The notes: generated by a model not told the origin, from the sequence alone. A stretch of DNA of 64,000 nucleotides from PLA5 sp040901705 (GCA_040901705.1 JBBDYI010000290.1:18864-82863), one strand, 5' to 3'. Counted from the stretch's first letter, positions 24,287 to 34,500 are shown. Program-made: numbers and translations.

Positions 24287-25603
24287 ATGAAGATCGCCGT
24301 CATCGGAACCGGATACGTCGGCCTTGTCACAGGCACATGCTTCGCCGACAGCGGCAATGAAGTGACCTGCCTCGACGTCGACGCCAAAAAAGTCGAGCGA
24401 CTTCGCGGCGGCGAAATCCCGATCTACGAGCCGGGCCTCGGTGAATTGGTCGAACGCAACGCCGCCGCCGGCCGCTTGCACTTCACCACCGATGTCGCCG
24501 AAGCGGTCGCCCCCGCGCAAATCGTCTACCTTGCCGTCGGCACGCCCTCGGCCGCCGACGGTTCGGCCGATATGAGCTACCTGTTCGCCGCCGCCGAAAG
24601 CATCGCGCCGCACCTGCGTGCGGATGCCGTCGTCGTCACCAAGAGCACCGTTCCGGTCGGCACGTGCGCCCGGCTCGAAGGCCGCTTCCGCGAACTGCTC
24701 GGCCGCGTGGTCGACGTGGCGAGTAATCCGGAGTTCCTCAAGGAAGGCGCGGCGATCGACGACTTCACCAAGCCCGACCGCGTCGTCGTCGGCGTCCGCC
24801 GGCCGGAAATCGGCGAACTGCTCCGCGAACTTTACGCCCCGTTCCTTCGCACCGAGCATCCGTTCCTGGTCATGTCGCCCGAAAGCGCCGAAATGACCAA
24901 GTACGTCGCCAACGCCTTGCTCTCGACCAAGATCAGCTTCATCAACGAAGTCGCCAACGTCTGCGAACGCCTGGACGCCGACATCAACGACGTCCGCCGC
25001 GGCATCGGCCACGACTCCCGGATCGGCTTCGCGTTCCTGTTTCCCGGCGTCGGCTACGGCGGAAGCTGCTTCCCCAAAGACGTCAGGGCGTTGGCCCACC
25101 TCGCCCGGCAGCACGGCATCGACCCGCAGATACTCACCAGCGTCGACGAAGTCAACACGCGACAAAAGGACGTGCTCCTCGCAAAGATCGACCGTCACTT
25201 TGGCGAAAAACTCGCCGGCCGCACGATCGCCATCTGGGGCCTGGCGTTCAAGCCCAAGACCGACGACATCCGCGAGGCCCCGGCGCTGGTCCTCATCGAC
25301 GGTCTGCTGGCCCGCGGCGCGAAGGTCCAAGTCCACGACCCGGAAGCGATGGAGAACGTCCGCGCCCGCTACGGCGACCGCCTCGCTTACGCCGAAACAC
25401 CGATCGAGGCGCTCGCCGGGGTCGACGCCCTGGCGATCGTCACCGAGTGGAGCGAGTTCCGCAATCCCGACTTCGAGTCGATGCGGGCCACGATGAAATC
25501 GCCCACCATCTTCGACGGCCGCAACCTCTATTCGCTTGCCCAAATGAGCCAGGCCAAGTTCACCTACTATTCGATCGGCCGCGCCGCGATCCGACCAAAA
25601 TAG
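24287..25603 (+). CDS. ugd: UDP-glucose 6-dehydrogenase
   Basis: A 438-residue NAD-dependent dehydrogenase that makes UDP-glucuronate from UDP-glucose in two steps for polysaccharide synthesis. The Rossmann motif is MKIAVIGTGYVGLVTG. TKSTVPVGT, EFLKEGAAIDDFTKPDRVV (catalytic Glu region), AEMTKYVANALLSTKISFINE and the catalytic Cys motif FPGVGYGGSCFPKD are intact. A second Rossmann fold starts AIWGLAFKPKTDDIREAPA. The alternative start nine bases upstream (MPA-MKIAV) cannot be excluded; neither has a strong ribosome site. It stands alone in its orientation. Confidence 0.96.
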   Translation: MKIAVIGTGYVGLVTGTCFADSGNEVTCLDVDAKKVERLRGGEIPIYEPGLGELVERNAAAGRLHFTTDVAEAVAPAQIVYLAVGTPSAADGSADMSYLFAAAESIAPHLRADAVVVTKSTVPVGTCARLEGRFRELLGRVVDVASNPEFLKEGAAIDDFTKPDRVVVGVRRPEIGELLRELYAPFLRTEHPFLVMSPESAEMTKYVANALLSTKISFINEVANVCERLDADINDVRRGIGHDSRIGFAFLFPGVGYGGSCFPKDVRALAHLARQHGIDPQILTSVDEVNTRQKDVLLAKIDRHFGEKLAGRTIAIWGLAFKPKTDDIREAPALVLIDGLLARGAKVQVHDPEAMENVRARYGDRLAYAETPIEALAGVDALAIVTEWSEFRNPDFESMRATMKSPTIFDGRNLYSLAQMSQAKFTYYSIGRAAIRPK

Positions 25604-25635
25604 CCCAACCGCAACTCAAAGCTTCCCGCAAAACC

Positions 25636-25659
25636 GATCCCTGATCCCTGACCCCCGAC
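25636..25659. repeat. Short tandem GATCCCTG repeat
   Basis: Two units GATCCCT-GATCCCT followed by GACCCCCGAC. It is the reverse orientation of the tandem 14-mer at 55657-55684, so it is a dispersed repeat. Confidence 0.6.
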
Positions 25660-25661
25660 AC

Positions 25662-26324
25662 CTACAACCCCAGCGCCCGCAATATCCGCCCATCGCCCAG
25701 CCCGTTGGCGACAAACCGCGCTCCTGGAAAGACATGATCGCGGCTGTGATCGCCGGGCACGGCCACGGCATGGGTGCCCGCGTCGACCGCCGCGCGGCAA
25801 CCGGTCTGACTATCTTCGAGCACCAGCACTTCCGCCGGCGACAATTGCAATCGCTGTGCGGCCGAAAGATAAATCTCCGGGTCGGGCTTGCCGCGCGTCA
25901 CGTCTTCCGCGGTTAGCCAGAACGCGAACCGCTGCGACCAACCGTGCCGTCCCAGCAAGTCGGCGACGAACGACCGCCGGCTGCTCGTGGCGATCGCCTT
26001 CGGCACGTCGGCCGCTTCGAGCCGGTTGAGCAGTTCCACTAAACCTGGCATCGGCGCGAGCTGCGCATCGAGAATCGGGCCGAAAATCTCGTCGTTCTCA
26101 CGTTCCAGATCGGCCACGGTCGCATTGAGGCCGTGCCAGTCGATCATGATTTGCAGCGCCACCTTCGACGGCCGGCCCATCATCGCCGTGAATAGCACCT
26201 CGTCAAACGTCTTACCGCGGCGGCGCAGGACTTCGCCTCCGACGAGGCGATAAAGATGCTCGGTATTGAACATCAGGCCGTCGAGATCGAACACGACGGC
26301 CCGGCAAAACTCGGTTTCGGACAT
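25662..26324 (-). CDS. HAD superfamily phosphatase/phosphoglucomutase-like protein
   Basis: A 220-residue HAD hydrolase of the beta-phosphoglucomutase-like subclass. Motif I is VVFDLDGLMFNTE (nucleophile first Asp of D-L-D). The helical cap (about 20-85) contains the G-R-P-S-K-V segment typical of sugar-phosphate enzymes. Motif II is AIATSS. Motif III lysine is in G-K-P-D-P-E-I-Y, and motif IV is VLEDSQTGCRAAVDAGTHAVAVPG. Substrate is not determined by sequence; a sugar phosphate or pyrophosphate is likely. It is convergent with ugd and downstream of the small zinc-ribbon gene. Confidence 0.92.
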   Translation of the reverse strand: MSETEFCRAVVFDLDGLMFNTEHLYRLVGGEVLRRRGKTFDEVLFTAMMGRPSKVALQIMIDWHGLNATVADLERENDEIFGPILDAQLAPMPGLVELLNRLEAADVPKAIATSSRRSFVADLLGRHGWSQRFAFWLTAEDVTRGKPDPEIYLSAAQRLQLSPAEVLVLEDSQTGCRAAVDAGTHAVAVPGDHSRDHVFPGARFVANGLGDGRILRALGL

Positions 26325-26346
26325 GCTCGTTCGTCAATTCGCTCGT

Positions 26347-26769
26347 TCAGAAACTGCGCACGTTGAACCACGACCGGCAATACGGACATTTCACGTCGCC
26401 GCTCGGCGAAACATCCGCCCCGTCGCCCAGCGGGGCCGCGCATTGAGGGCAGGCGTAGTCCGCACGCCCCGTGTGCTCGGAACTCCGTTCGGCCCGATCG
26501 ATCAACTGCTTTGCGTTACCCCGCATTCGCTGCGCCATGCTGTTCGGCGATTGCCCGAACAGACCGCCCGTGGCAAGCGCTCCGCCCATCGCCACGAACG
26601 GAATGGCGATAAAGCTGGCGACAACGCGGAATAGAATCGGCGGCGAACCAAATCCGCCGCTAGGCCACAGCCACATCGCCGCGAGAATCGCCACCCCTAC
26701 TCCGCCGAAACAGACGCCAAATGCAACGGCCACGATTCGTTGGCCCGCCGGCGGTTTGGTCGGATCCAT
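26347..26769 (-). CDS. Small membrane protein with C-terminal zinc ribbon
   Basis: A 140-residue protein with two hydrophobic helices (about 12-32, GQRIVAVAFGVCFGGVGVAILAA region, and 45-65, LFRVVASFIAIPFVAMGGALATGG). A hydrophilic linker and a C-terminal zinc ribbon follow (Y-A-C-P-Q-C and K-C-P-Y-C). Function is unknown. ATG at 26769 is preferred over one five codons upstream because GAGGAC lies 8-10 bases before it. It ends 23 bases before the HAD gene start region on the same strand, so the pair is probably one transcript. Confidence 0.75.
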   Translation of the reverse strand: MDPTKPPAGQRIVAVAFGVCFGGVGVAILAAMWLWPSGGFGSPPILFRVVASFIAIPFVAMGGALATGGLFGQSPNSMAQRMRGNAKQLIDRAERSSEHTGRADYACPQCAAPLGDGADVSPSGDVKCPYCRSWFNVRSF

Positions 26770-27305
26770 TTGCGTTGTCCTCACTCGGTGCGCACAAGCG
26801 GGTTGAAACCTTGCGTCTCAGGTTGCCCCCAGCGCCGCTTCATTGTAACGCAACGAGGGGGTATTCGGCAAAACCCGGCTGCTATTGGCGGTTGAAATCG
26901 GCTTTGCAGCAACCGACGCACCGAATTCCTTCGTCCTCGATTCGCTCGTCCGGTATTTCCCCGTCCTCAGAGGTTGTGAAAGAATCGAATACGCACAAAT
27001 CCGACCGCAACCTGTAGGGTGCTCTGTGAGCACCTTGGCACAACACTTTGTGGTGCTCACAGAGCACCCTACATTTATTCACAACCTCTCGCGGCTCCAG
27101 GTCGCGCTGCTGTCGCCGAATACGACCGGCCAGCCGATGCATTCAACCCAAAGTCACACGCGCGGCAATTGGCCCACAGTATTCCGCGTTAAGGTTTGCG
27201 CAATCGTCAGGACGATAACGACCGACAGGGACCGTTGCGCTGCGCGAGGACGCACCGCGGTGTTCGGATCGTTTGCTGCGACCTCGTTCTATGGAGATAA
27301 CATCG
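26770..27305. other. Intergenic region with a repeat hairpin
   Basis: No gene is supported; reading frames here are interrupted by, or made from, the 27014-27072 hairpin. It lies between divergent genes and must hold both promoters. Confidence 0.4.
27014..27072. repeat. Perfect GTAGGGTGCTC inverted repeat
   Basis: Two 21-base arms (27014-27034 and 27052-27072, beginning GTAGGGTGCTCTG and ending CAGAGCACCCTAC) are perfect complements around a 17-base loop. A single arm with one change is at 16521-16541. Confidence 0.9.
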
Positions 27306-28130
27306 ATGCCGAAGGATCGCTGCGCCAGCGCCGACCAACCAAGCCCATTCGCCGAGTCGAACTACCGCGCTGCCCTGGTCGTCGCGCATCCGGGCCACGA
27401 GATGCGCGTTCACGGCTGGCTCGAAGCGGCGTGTCCCGCCGTGTTCGTGCTCACCGATGGTTCGGGCCGCGCTAGCCGTTCGCGGCTGGCCTCGACCGAA
27501 CGGTTGTTGTCGCGAGCCGGCGCACAGCCGGGAACGATCTTCGGGCGGACCACCGACCGTCGGCTCTACGACCGGCTGCTGCGCCGCGATTGCGACTGGT
27601 TCGACGCCCTGACCGACGAATTGGCCGACGAGCTGATTCGTCTCGACGTCGATACGGTCGTTGGCGACCCGCGCGAGGCGGCGATCATGGCCCACGACGT
27701 GCTTCACGGCGTAATCGACGCGGCAATCGATCGCGTCGCGGCGCGCACGGGTCGACTGCTGGCGAGTTATGCGTTTCCGCTCGATTTGTCGCCGCTGGCG
27801 TGTCCGGCCCAATCGCGAGCGATTTCGCATTGCGTCGCGCTCGACAACGCCGCGTACCGACGCAAACTTGCTGCTGCCCGAGACTACTCGGAATTGCAAG
27901 ACGAGGTCGACGCGGCGCTATCGAAATACGGCCCCGATTCCTTCCGGCATAATCTGCTGTTTCCTGTCTCGCGCGACGGTCTCTGCTGCGACAACGCGAC
28001 GAAGCCGGCCTATGAAACGCACGGCGAGCAACTCGTCGCCCAGGGAGTCTATCCCGACGTGGTGCGATGGAGCGATCACGTCCATCCGCTGCTCTCGGCG
28101 CTTGGCGCAACGTATGCCGAGGTGGCCTGA
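27306..28130 (+). CDS. PIG-L deacetylase-like protein with altered metal motif
   Basis: A 274-residue protein resembling PIG-L/LmbE deacetylases, which remove acetyl groups from sugars. The Rossmann-like start AALVVAHPGHEMRVHGWL aligns with the A-H-P-D-D-E zinc motif, but both aspartates are replaced (G and H). Then come VFVLTDGSG and DTVVGDPREAAIMAHDVLHGVIDAAI, where H-D-x-x-H could be the third ligand region. The C-terminus has HVHPL. The start at 27306 has a GGAG 9 bases upstream. Its stop overlaps the start of the glycosyltransferase by one base (TGATG), so the two are translationally coupled and likely act on the same glycan. Activity must be tested because the motif is changed. Confidence 0.72.
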   Translation: MPKDRCASADQPSPFAESNYRAALVVAHPGHEMRVHGWLEAACPAVFVLTDGSGRASRSRLASTERLLSRAGAQPGTIFGRTTDRRLYDRLLRRDCDWFDALTDELADELIRLDVDTVVGDPREAAIMAHDVLHGVIDAAIDRVAARTGRLLASYAFPLDLSPLACPAQSRAISHCVALDNAAYRRKLAAARDYSELQDEVDAALSKYGPDSFRHNLLFPVSRDGLCCDNATKPAYETHGEQLVAQGVYPDVVRWSDHVHPLLSALGATYAEVA

Positions 28131-29263
28131 TGGAGTCGCTGTGCGTGCTGCTCACTAACGCGACGCTGGCCGGTCGCTCGGGCACGGAGCTATACGTTCG
28201 CGACGTGGCCACCGCGCTGCTCCGCGCCGGACATCGCCCCGTAGTGTATAGCCCGCGGCTCGGACCGTTGGCCGACGAGTTGCGCCGCGCGACGGTGCCG
28301 ACGGTCGATGATCTGGAGAGTGTCGGCGTCACGCCCGACGTGATACACGCTCACCACGCGCTCGAATCGCTCACGGCGCTGCTGCGGTTTCCACAAACGC
28401 CGGCCGTATTCGTCTGCCACGACTGGTCGGCGTGGCACGACGAACCGCCGCGGCTCGATCGCGTGCGGCGGTACATCGCGGTGGATGACACCTGCCGCGA
28501 TCGCCTCGTCGGGCAGTGCGGCATCGCCGCCGGTCGCATATCGGTGCTTCAAAACGCCGTCGATCTCGCACGATTCCTTCCTCGCGAGGTCTCGCTGCCG
28601 CCGCGGCCGCGACGTGCGTTGGTAATGAGCAACTACGTCCAGCGCGACGCCGTGCTGGCGAACATCCGCGCCGCGTGCGACCGCCGCGACATTGCGCTCG
28701 ACGCCGTCGGTCTGCGAATGAGCGGCGCATGCGACGCACCAGAACACATGCTCGGCGGCTACGACCTGGTGTTCGCCAAGGGCCGCTGCGCGCTCGAGGC
28801 GATGGCCAGTGGCGCGGCGGTGATCGTTTGCGATCGCACCGGCATGGGGCCGATGGTCACTTCGGCCGATTTTCCGCGGCTTCGTCGCTGGAACTTCGGC
28901 CGCCGCCTGTTGCAACAACCGGTCCGAACGCCAACGGTCGTCGGCGAGATCGACCGCTACGATGCCGCCGACGCCGCCCGCGTATCGAAAATCGTCCGCG
29001 ACACGGCCGGTCTCGATCCGCTCGTCGCGCGGCTGGTCGGTGTGTATCGCGACGCCATCGACGAACATCGCGCCGCCACCGCCGAGACAATGCCGGACGT
29101 CGCAGCCGAAATCGCCGCCGAGTACCGCGCCATTGCCCGCCACTTGCGCTGGTGGGCGGTGACGTGGGAGCCGCTATTACGCGAAGAGGCGCTGCGCTAT
29201 CGCCGGGCCGGATTGATTGCCCGGCTCGGCCGCTCGCTCGGCAAGCGTGCTGTGGCGATTTAG
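28130..29263 (+). CDS. Glycosyltransferase, GT4-like
   Basis: A 377-residue cytosolic glycosyltransferase of the GT-B type. The N-terminal half has NATLAGRSGTELYVRDVATALLRAGHRPVVYSP and VIHAHHALESL. The C-terminal half has VDDTCRDRL and NAVDLARF, then FAKGRCALEAMASGAAVIVCDRTG, in which E-A-M-A-x-G is the E-x-x-x-x-x-x-E-like nucleotide-binding block of GT4 enzymes. No signal peptide. ATG at 28130 is used because it overlaps the stop of the previous gene. Donor and acceptor are unknown; the PIG-L-like partner suggests work on a GlcNAc-type sugar. Confidence 0.82.
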   Translation: MESLCVLLTNATLAGRSGTELYVRDVATALLRAGHRPVVYSPRLGPLADELRRATVPTVDDLESVGVTPDVIHAHHALESLTALLRFPQTPAVFVCHDWSAWHDEPPRLDRVRRYIAVDDTCRDRLVGQCGIAAGRISVLQNAVDLARFLPREVSLPPRPRRALVMSNYVQRDAVLANIRAACDRRDIALDAVGLRMSGACDAPEHMLGGYDLVFAKGRCALEAMASGAAVIVCDRTGMGPMVTSADFPRLRRWNFGRRLLQQPVRTPTVVGEIDRYDAADAARVSKIVRDTAGLDPLVARLVGVYRDAIDEHRAATAETMPDVAAEIAAEYRAIARHLRWWAVTWEPLLREEALRYRRAGLIARLGRSLGKRAVAI

Positions 29264-29553
29264 CAGGCGTCGGCCAGCGCACTGCGGCGGCAATGGCGTC
29301 GCATCGCACCCGGCCGACGCTGCGCATGAGTCCGCGGAACGTCGCGCGAGACTTTCCCGCGCCGAGGCACGGTGATATGATGGTCCCGGACGTTGATTTC
29401 AGTCCGACAGTGGTCGTCGGCGTCGCTCGTCCGCGGGCAGCCACCGCCGTTCGCGGGCTGCCACCGTGTCGCGCGGGCGGCCCTTCCTGTCAACGCGATA
29501 GTTGAGGCGGTCGCTGAGCGGTTCCCCTTCTCCCATCGATCCAAGGCGAAACC

Positions 29554-30606
29554 TTGCCAGACGCCGCCGCGCCAGCCCCATACGATGCCGTGCTTGTCGT
29601 CGGATTTGGCGGACCGGAAGGCCCCGACGACGTCATGCCGTTTTTGGAAAACGTGCTCCGCGGCAAGAACGTGCCACGGGAGCGGATGCTGGAAGTTGCT
29701 GAGCACTACGATCATTTCGGCGGGGTGAGTCCGCTCAACGATCAAGTCCGGGCGTTGCTGGCGGCGCTCGTCGCGAGCATGAACGAACGCGGACCGCGAT
29801 TGCCGGTCTATTGGGGCAACCGCAACTGGCATCCGCTGCTCGCCGATACGCTGGCCGAAATGCGCGACGACGGCATCGGTCGTGCCATCGCCCTCGTTCT
29901 GGCCGCCTACAGTTCGTATTCCAGTTGCCGCCAGTACCGCGAAGACATCGCCAGGGCGCAAGCAGCAGTCGGCGAAGGCGCGCCGCAGGTCGACAAGATT
30001 CGCGTGTTCTACAACCACCCGCTGTTCGTCGAGGTGTGGACCGAACGGCTGAATGCTGCTCTGGCGAAGATACCGGAACCGCGCCGCGCAGCGACACAAA
30101 TCGTCTTTTGCGCCCACAGCATCCCGGCGGCAATGGCCGGCGGCTGCCAGTACGAGCCGCAATTGCTCGAAGCGTGTCGGCTCGTCGGCGAAGCGACCGG
30201 CCGCACCGACTGGAAGCTGGTCTACCAAAGCCGCAGCGGACCGCCCACGCACCCCTGGCTCGGACCCGACGTGTGCGATTACCTGCGCGAGCTGCACGCC
30301 GCCAAACGGCCCGCGGACGTGGTCGTCGCGCCGATCGGCTTTCTCTCCGACCACATGGAAGTGATCTACGATCTCGACACCGAAGCTCGGGGCCTGTGCA
30401 ACGAACTCGGTATCCACCTCGTTCGCGCCGCAACGCCCGGCACGCATCCCAAAATGGTCGAGATGTTTCGCCAATTGATCGAAGAGCGCGTCGGCGATTC
30501 GTCCAGCAGCCGCGCCATGGGCCGCCACGCCATCGGTCGCGACGGGCCGAGCCACGACGTGTGCCCGGAGGATTGCTGCCCTTCCGGCCGGCCGACGCGC
30601 GGATGA
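29554..30606 (+). CDS. hemH: Ferrochelatase
   Basis: A 350-residue ferrochelatase that inserts ferrous iron into the porphyrin in the last steps of haem synthesis. It opens YDAVLVVGFGGPEGPDDVMPFLENV, has the HYDHFGGVSPLN block, the catalytic histidine H188 in F-C-A-H-S-I-P, and E269 in S-D-H-M-E-V-I-Y-D-L-D. YQSRSGPPTHPWLGPDV is another signature. The start is TTG at 29554 with AAGG upstream; no ATG in frame precedes the conserved part. The C-terminus has a C-P-E-D-C-C cluster (about 338-344). TVP38-like gene follows after 6 bases and is probably co-transcribed. Confidence 0.94.
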   Translation: MPDAAAPAPYDAVLVVGFGGPEGPDDVMPFLENVLRGKNVPRERMLEVAEHYDHFGGVSPLNDQVRALLAALVASMNERGPRLPVYWGNRNWHPLLADTLAEMRDDGIGRAIALVLAAYSSYSSCRQYREDIARAQAAVGEGAPQVDKIRVFYNHPLFVEVWTERLNAALAKIPEPRRAATQIVFCAHSIPAAMAGGCQYEPQLLEACRLVGEATGRTDWKLVYQSRSGPPTHPWLGPDVCDYLRELHAAKRPADVVVAPIGFLSDHMEVIYDLDTEARGLCNELGIHLVRAATPGTHPKMVEMFRQLIEERVGDSSSSRAMGRHAIGRDGPSHDVCPEDCCPSGRPTRG

Positions 30607-30612
30607 TCGACT

Positions 30613-31353
30613 ATGAGCGAACCGATTCCCAACCGCGGTACGATGCGGCGACGGGCCGTGATCGGCGCGGTGGTGGTGGTGGCGCTCGGCGCGCTTGCCG
30701 TGCGTTATCGGAGCGAGTTGACGCTCGACAATCTCGTGACGCACGAAACGGCGCTCCGCGAGTTCGTCGATCGGCGTCTCGTCTTGGCGTTGGTGGCGGC
30801 GTTCGCCCTCTACGTCGGCGTCACCGCGGCGTCGCTGCCCATCGCCACGATCCTCACGCTCGCTCTGTCGTGGTTGTTCGGATTTGGACGCGGCGTGGCG
30901 CTGGTGAGCTTTGCGTCGACGACGGGCGCGACCGTGGCGTTCTTGATGAGCCGGTTTCTGCTCGGCAACTGGGTCCAATCGCGCTACGCCGACCGGCTCG
31001 CCCGGTTCAACGAAATGCTCGACCGCGAAGGCGCGTTCTACCTGTTCGCCCTGCGGCTCGCACCTTACGTGCCGTTCGTCGTCATCAATCTCGTCATGGG
31101 ACTGACCCGCATCCGCGTCCGCACGTTCTGGTGGGTCAGCCAACTGGGCATGTTGCCGGCGACCGCGGTCTACGTGTCGGTCGGCGCGAACCTATCCGGC
31201 CCACGAGAAATCCAAGAGCGCGGCGTGACGGGCATCCTCACGTGGCAACTAGCGGCGGCGCTCGTCGCACTCGGACTGCTGCCGCTCGTCGGACGCTGGG
31301 CCACAAAGCGGATGCGCACGCCGCAACGCCCACTGCCTACCGATGCGAATTAG
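30613..31353 (+). CDS. TVP38/TMEM64 family membrane protein (VTT domain)
   Basis: A 246-residue membrane protein of the DedA-like VTT superfamily. Helices are at about 12-30, 55-85, 90-110, 135-160 and 190-212. The domain core F-x-x-x-x-G-A-T-V-A-F-L-x-S-R and the APYVPFVVINLVMGLTRI segment are visible, with Arg in the conserved S-R-F position. These proteins are linked to lipid scrambling or membrane potential homeostasis. It shares an operon with hemH, a combination without a known functional link. Confidence 0.88.
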   Translation: MSEPIPNRGTMRRRAVIGAVVVVALGALAVRYRSELTLDNLVTHETALREFVDRRLVLALVAAFALYVGVTAASLPIATILTLALSWLFGFGRGVALVSFASTTGATVAFLMSRFLLGNWVQSRYADRLARFNEMLDREGAFYLFALRLAPYVPFVVINLVMGLTRIRVRTFWWVSQLGMLPATAVYVSVGANLSGPREIQERGVTGILTWQLAAALVALGLLPLVGRWATKRMRTPQRPLPTDAN

Positions 31354-31508
31354 ACGCGGTGCCTCGTGAATGGCCGCTGGCCACAACCACGAACACGCAT
31401 ATTCGTAACTATTTAGCCGGTTGGAGCGGACCACGGATTTCCTAGCGCGGCCGCTGGCCGCCACCAAAGCGGTCCGGCAAGTGCATTCGACACACGGAGC
31501 CGACCGCG

Positions 31509-34500
31509 TTACTCCAATTCGATCAACAAATCGCCCGACTCGACCTGGCTGCCGGGCTTGACCAGCACGCTGCCGACTTTGCCTTGGCGCTCAGCGTAGA
31601 TCGTCGACTCCATCTTCATCGCTTCGAGCGTGAGCAGCTTTTGCCCCTTCGCGACGTTGTCGCCGGCTTGCACGGCGACCGCGACCACCATGCCGGGCAT
31701 CGCCGCGCCGATATGGTTCGCATTCGCTGCGTCGGCTTGCGCCCGCTTGGGCACGTCGGCTTCTAGCGAATGGTCGACGACGCTCAGGTCGCGCGGCTGG
31801 CCATTGAGTTCAAAAAACACGTTGCGACGACCATCGGGATGCGGATCGCCGATGGTGAGGAACTTGATCATCAGCGTCTTGCCCGGTTCGATGTCGACGG
31901 CGACCTCCTCGCCGGTTTCGATGCCGTGGAAGAAGACGGGCGTGGGCAGATCGCTGGTGTCGGAATAAGCCTGCCGATGCTGCACGAACTCGCGGAACAC
32001 TTTCGGATACAGCAGGTACGTCACCACGTCGCGGTCGGTCGGCTTGCGGTGCATGAAGCCTTCGACCGTGACGGCGGCTTCCTGGAAATCGGCCGGCGGC
32101 ATGCTCGCGCCGGGCCGGCCGCGGACCGGTTTGCGGTCGCGGAGAATGCGGTCGCGAACCTTCTTGGGAAATCCGCCGTAGGGCTGGCCCATGTTGCCGA
32201 TCAACAGATCGATCACCGAGGCGGGAAAGGCCAGGTCGCGGTTTTCGTCGAGCACGTCAGTGGTTTGAAAATTGTTGGCGACGAGAAACAGCGCCATGTC
32301 GCCGACGGCTTTCGACGTCGGCGTCACCTTGACGATGTCGCCGAGCAGTTGATTCACCTCGGCGTAGCGATGGCAAACCTCGGGCCAGCGGTCGGCCAAA
32401 CCCAAAGCGCGGGCCTGCTCGAATAGGTTCGTGTACTGCCCGCCGGGCATTTCGTGGCTGTACAGTTCGGCCGTCGCCGCCAGCGAAGCGCTCTCGAACG
32501 GAGTGTAGAACTCGCGGGCTTCGCGCCAGTATTCGGCGATCTCGTCGAGACCTTGTGCGGCGAGGCCCGTGTCGCGGGGCGTGAAGCGAAGCGCCTCGAC
32601 AAGCGTATTGAGATTCACCTGCGACGTGCCGCCGGCCAGCGGAGCGAATGCCGTGTCGGCAATGTCGAGCTTGACCTCTGAGGCTTTGACGATCGATCCG
32701 GCCTGAATGCCCGCGGTGTCGTGTGTGTGAAAGTGGATCGGAATGCCGATCTCCTGCTTGAGCGTTTTGACGAGCAGCTCGGCGGCGTAGGGCTTGCATA
32801 GGCCGGCCATGTCCTTGATGGCCAGGATGTGCGCGCCCATCTTTTCGAGTTCCTTGGCCATCGCGACGTAGTAGGCCAGGTCGTACTTCGTGCGATTGGG
32901 GTCGAGGATGTCGCCGGTGTAGCAGATGGCCGCTTCGCAAAGTCCGCCGTGCTTGTGAACGGCGTCCATGGCGACTTTCATATTCGATGTGCTGTTGAGC
33001 GCGTCGAAGATGCGAAACACGTCGATGCCGGCGCCGGCCGCTTCCTTGACGAACGCTTTGACGATGTTGTCGGGATAGTTGGTGTAGCCGACGGCGTTCG
33101 ACGCCCGCAGCAGCATTTGGAACAGGATGTTGGGAATCCGCTCGCGAAGATCGGCGAGCCGTTGCCAGGGACATTCCTTCAAAAACCGCATCGCCGTGTC
33201 GAACGTCGCCCCGCCCCACATTTCCAGCGAGAACAGATCGGGGCATCGGTGCGCGTATGCGTCCGCGATGTTGAGCAGTTCCTTCGTCCGCAGCCGCGTG
33301 GCCAACAGCGACTGATGGGCGTCGCGCATCGTCGTGTCGGTCAACAACAGCGGCTTGTGCTTGAGAATCCACTGACAAAACTTTTCCGCGCCCAGTTTCT
33401 GGTAACGCTGCCGCATGCCGTCGGGAATCGGCTCGCTCGGATCGATGTCGGGCGTCTGAGCGGGCAAGCGTCGCGTCGACTTCGGCCGATCCTTCACTAG
33501 CGGGTTGCCGTTCACCGCATTTTCGGCCAGAAACGTCAACAACCGCGTGGCCCGGTCGCGGCGCTTGGGAAGGATGAACAGATCCGGCGTCTCGTCGATG
33601 AACCGCGTCGTGCATCGGCCTTCGAGAAACGACGTATTGGTGATCAGCTTGATGAGGAATTGCAGGTTCGTCTTTACGCCGCGGACGCGAAACTCCTGCA
33701 AGCAGCGCTCCATCCGCGCCGCCGCATCGACGAACCGCCGCCCGCGCGCCGTCACCTTCACCAGCAAAGAATCGTAAAACGGATTCACCACCGCGCCCGA
33801 AAACGCGCTGCCCGCATCGAGACGAATGCCCATGCCGCTGGCCGAACGGTAATGCGTCATGCGGCCATAGTCGGGCATGAAATTGTTCGTCGGGTCTTCG
33901 GTCGTCACGCGGCACTGGATCGCAAAACCGGTCGTCGCCACGTCCTTCTGCGAAGCGATGCCGATCTCCGGATCGGCCAACGGCACGCCCTGAGCGACAA
34001 GAATCTGCGACTTGATCAAATCGACGCCGGTGACTTCCTCAGTGACCGTGTGTTCCACCTGAATCCGCGGATTGACCTCGATGAAGTAAAACTCGCCGCT
34101 GTCGCGATCGACGAGAAACTCCACCGTGCCGGCGCACTCGTACTTTACCGCCCGGCCGATCGCCAGCGCCGATTCGCACAGGCTGTCGCGAAGTTCTTTG
34201 GCCAGATACGGCGCAGGCGCAATCTCGACGACCTTTTGATGCCGCCGCTGGACCGTGCAATCCCGCTCGAGCAGATGCACGAGATTCCCGTGCTTGTCGC
34301 CGAGAAGTTGCACTTCGATATGCCGGGCGTTGGCCACCAGCTTTTCGATGAACACGTCCGGGCTGCCAAAAGCGGTCTGCGATTCGCGCTGGGCCTGCTC
34401 GAATGCGTTCACAAACTCGTCTGCCGTCTTGACGATCCGCATCCCGCGACCGCCGCCCCCCTTGGCCGCTTTGAGTATCACCGGGTAGCCGATCTTTTCG

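Noticed and set aside
23939..25543. Long open frame on the minus strand opposite ugd
   Set aside because: It is a shadow of the well-conserved ugd gene in GC-rich DNA; its translation is Arg/Asp/Val repetitive with no domain pattern.
29260..31143. Long open frame on the minus strand opposite hemH
   Set aside because: It covers ferrochelatase and the membrane gene, which have clear family motifs; the antisense translation is low-complexity.
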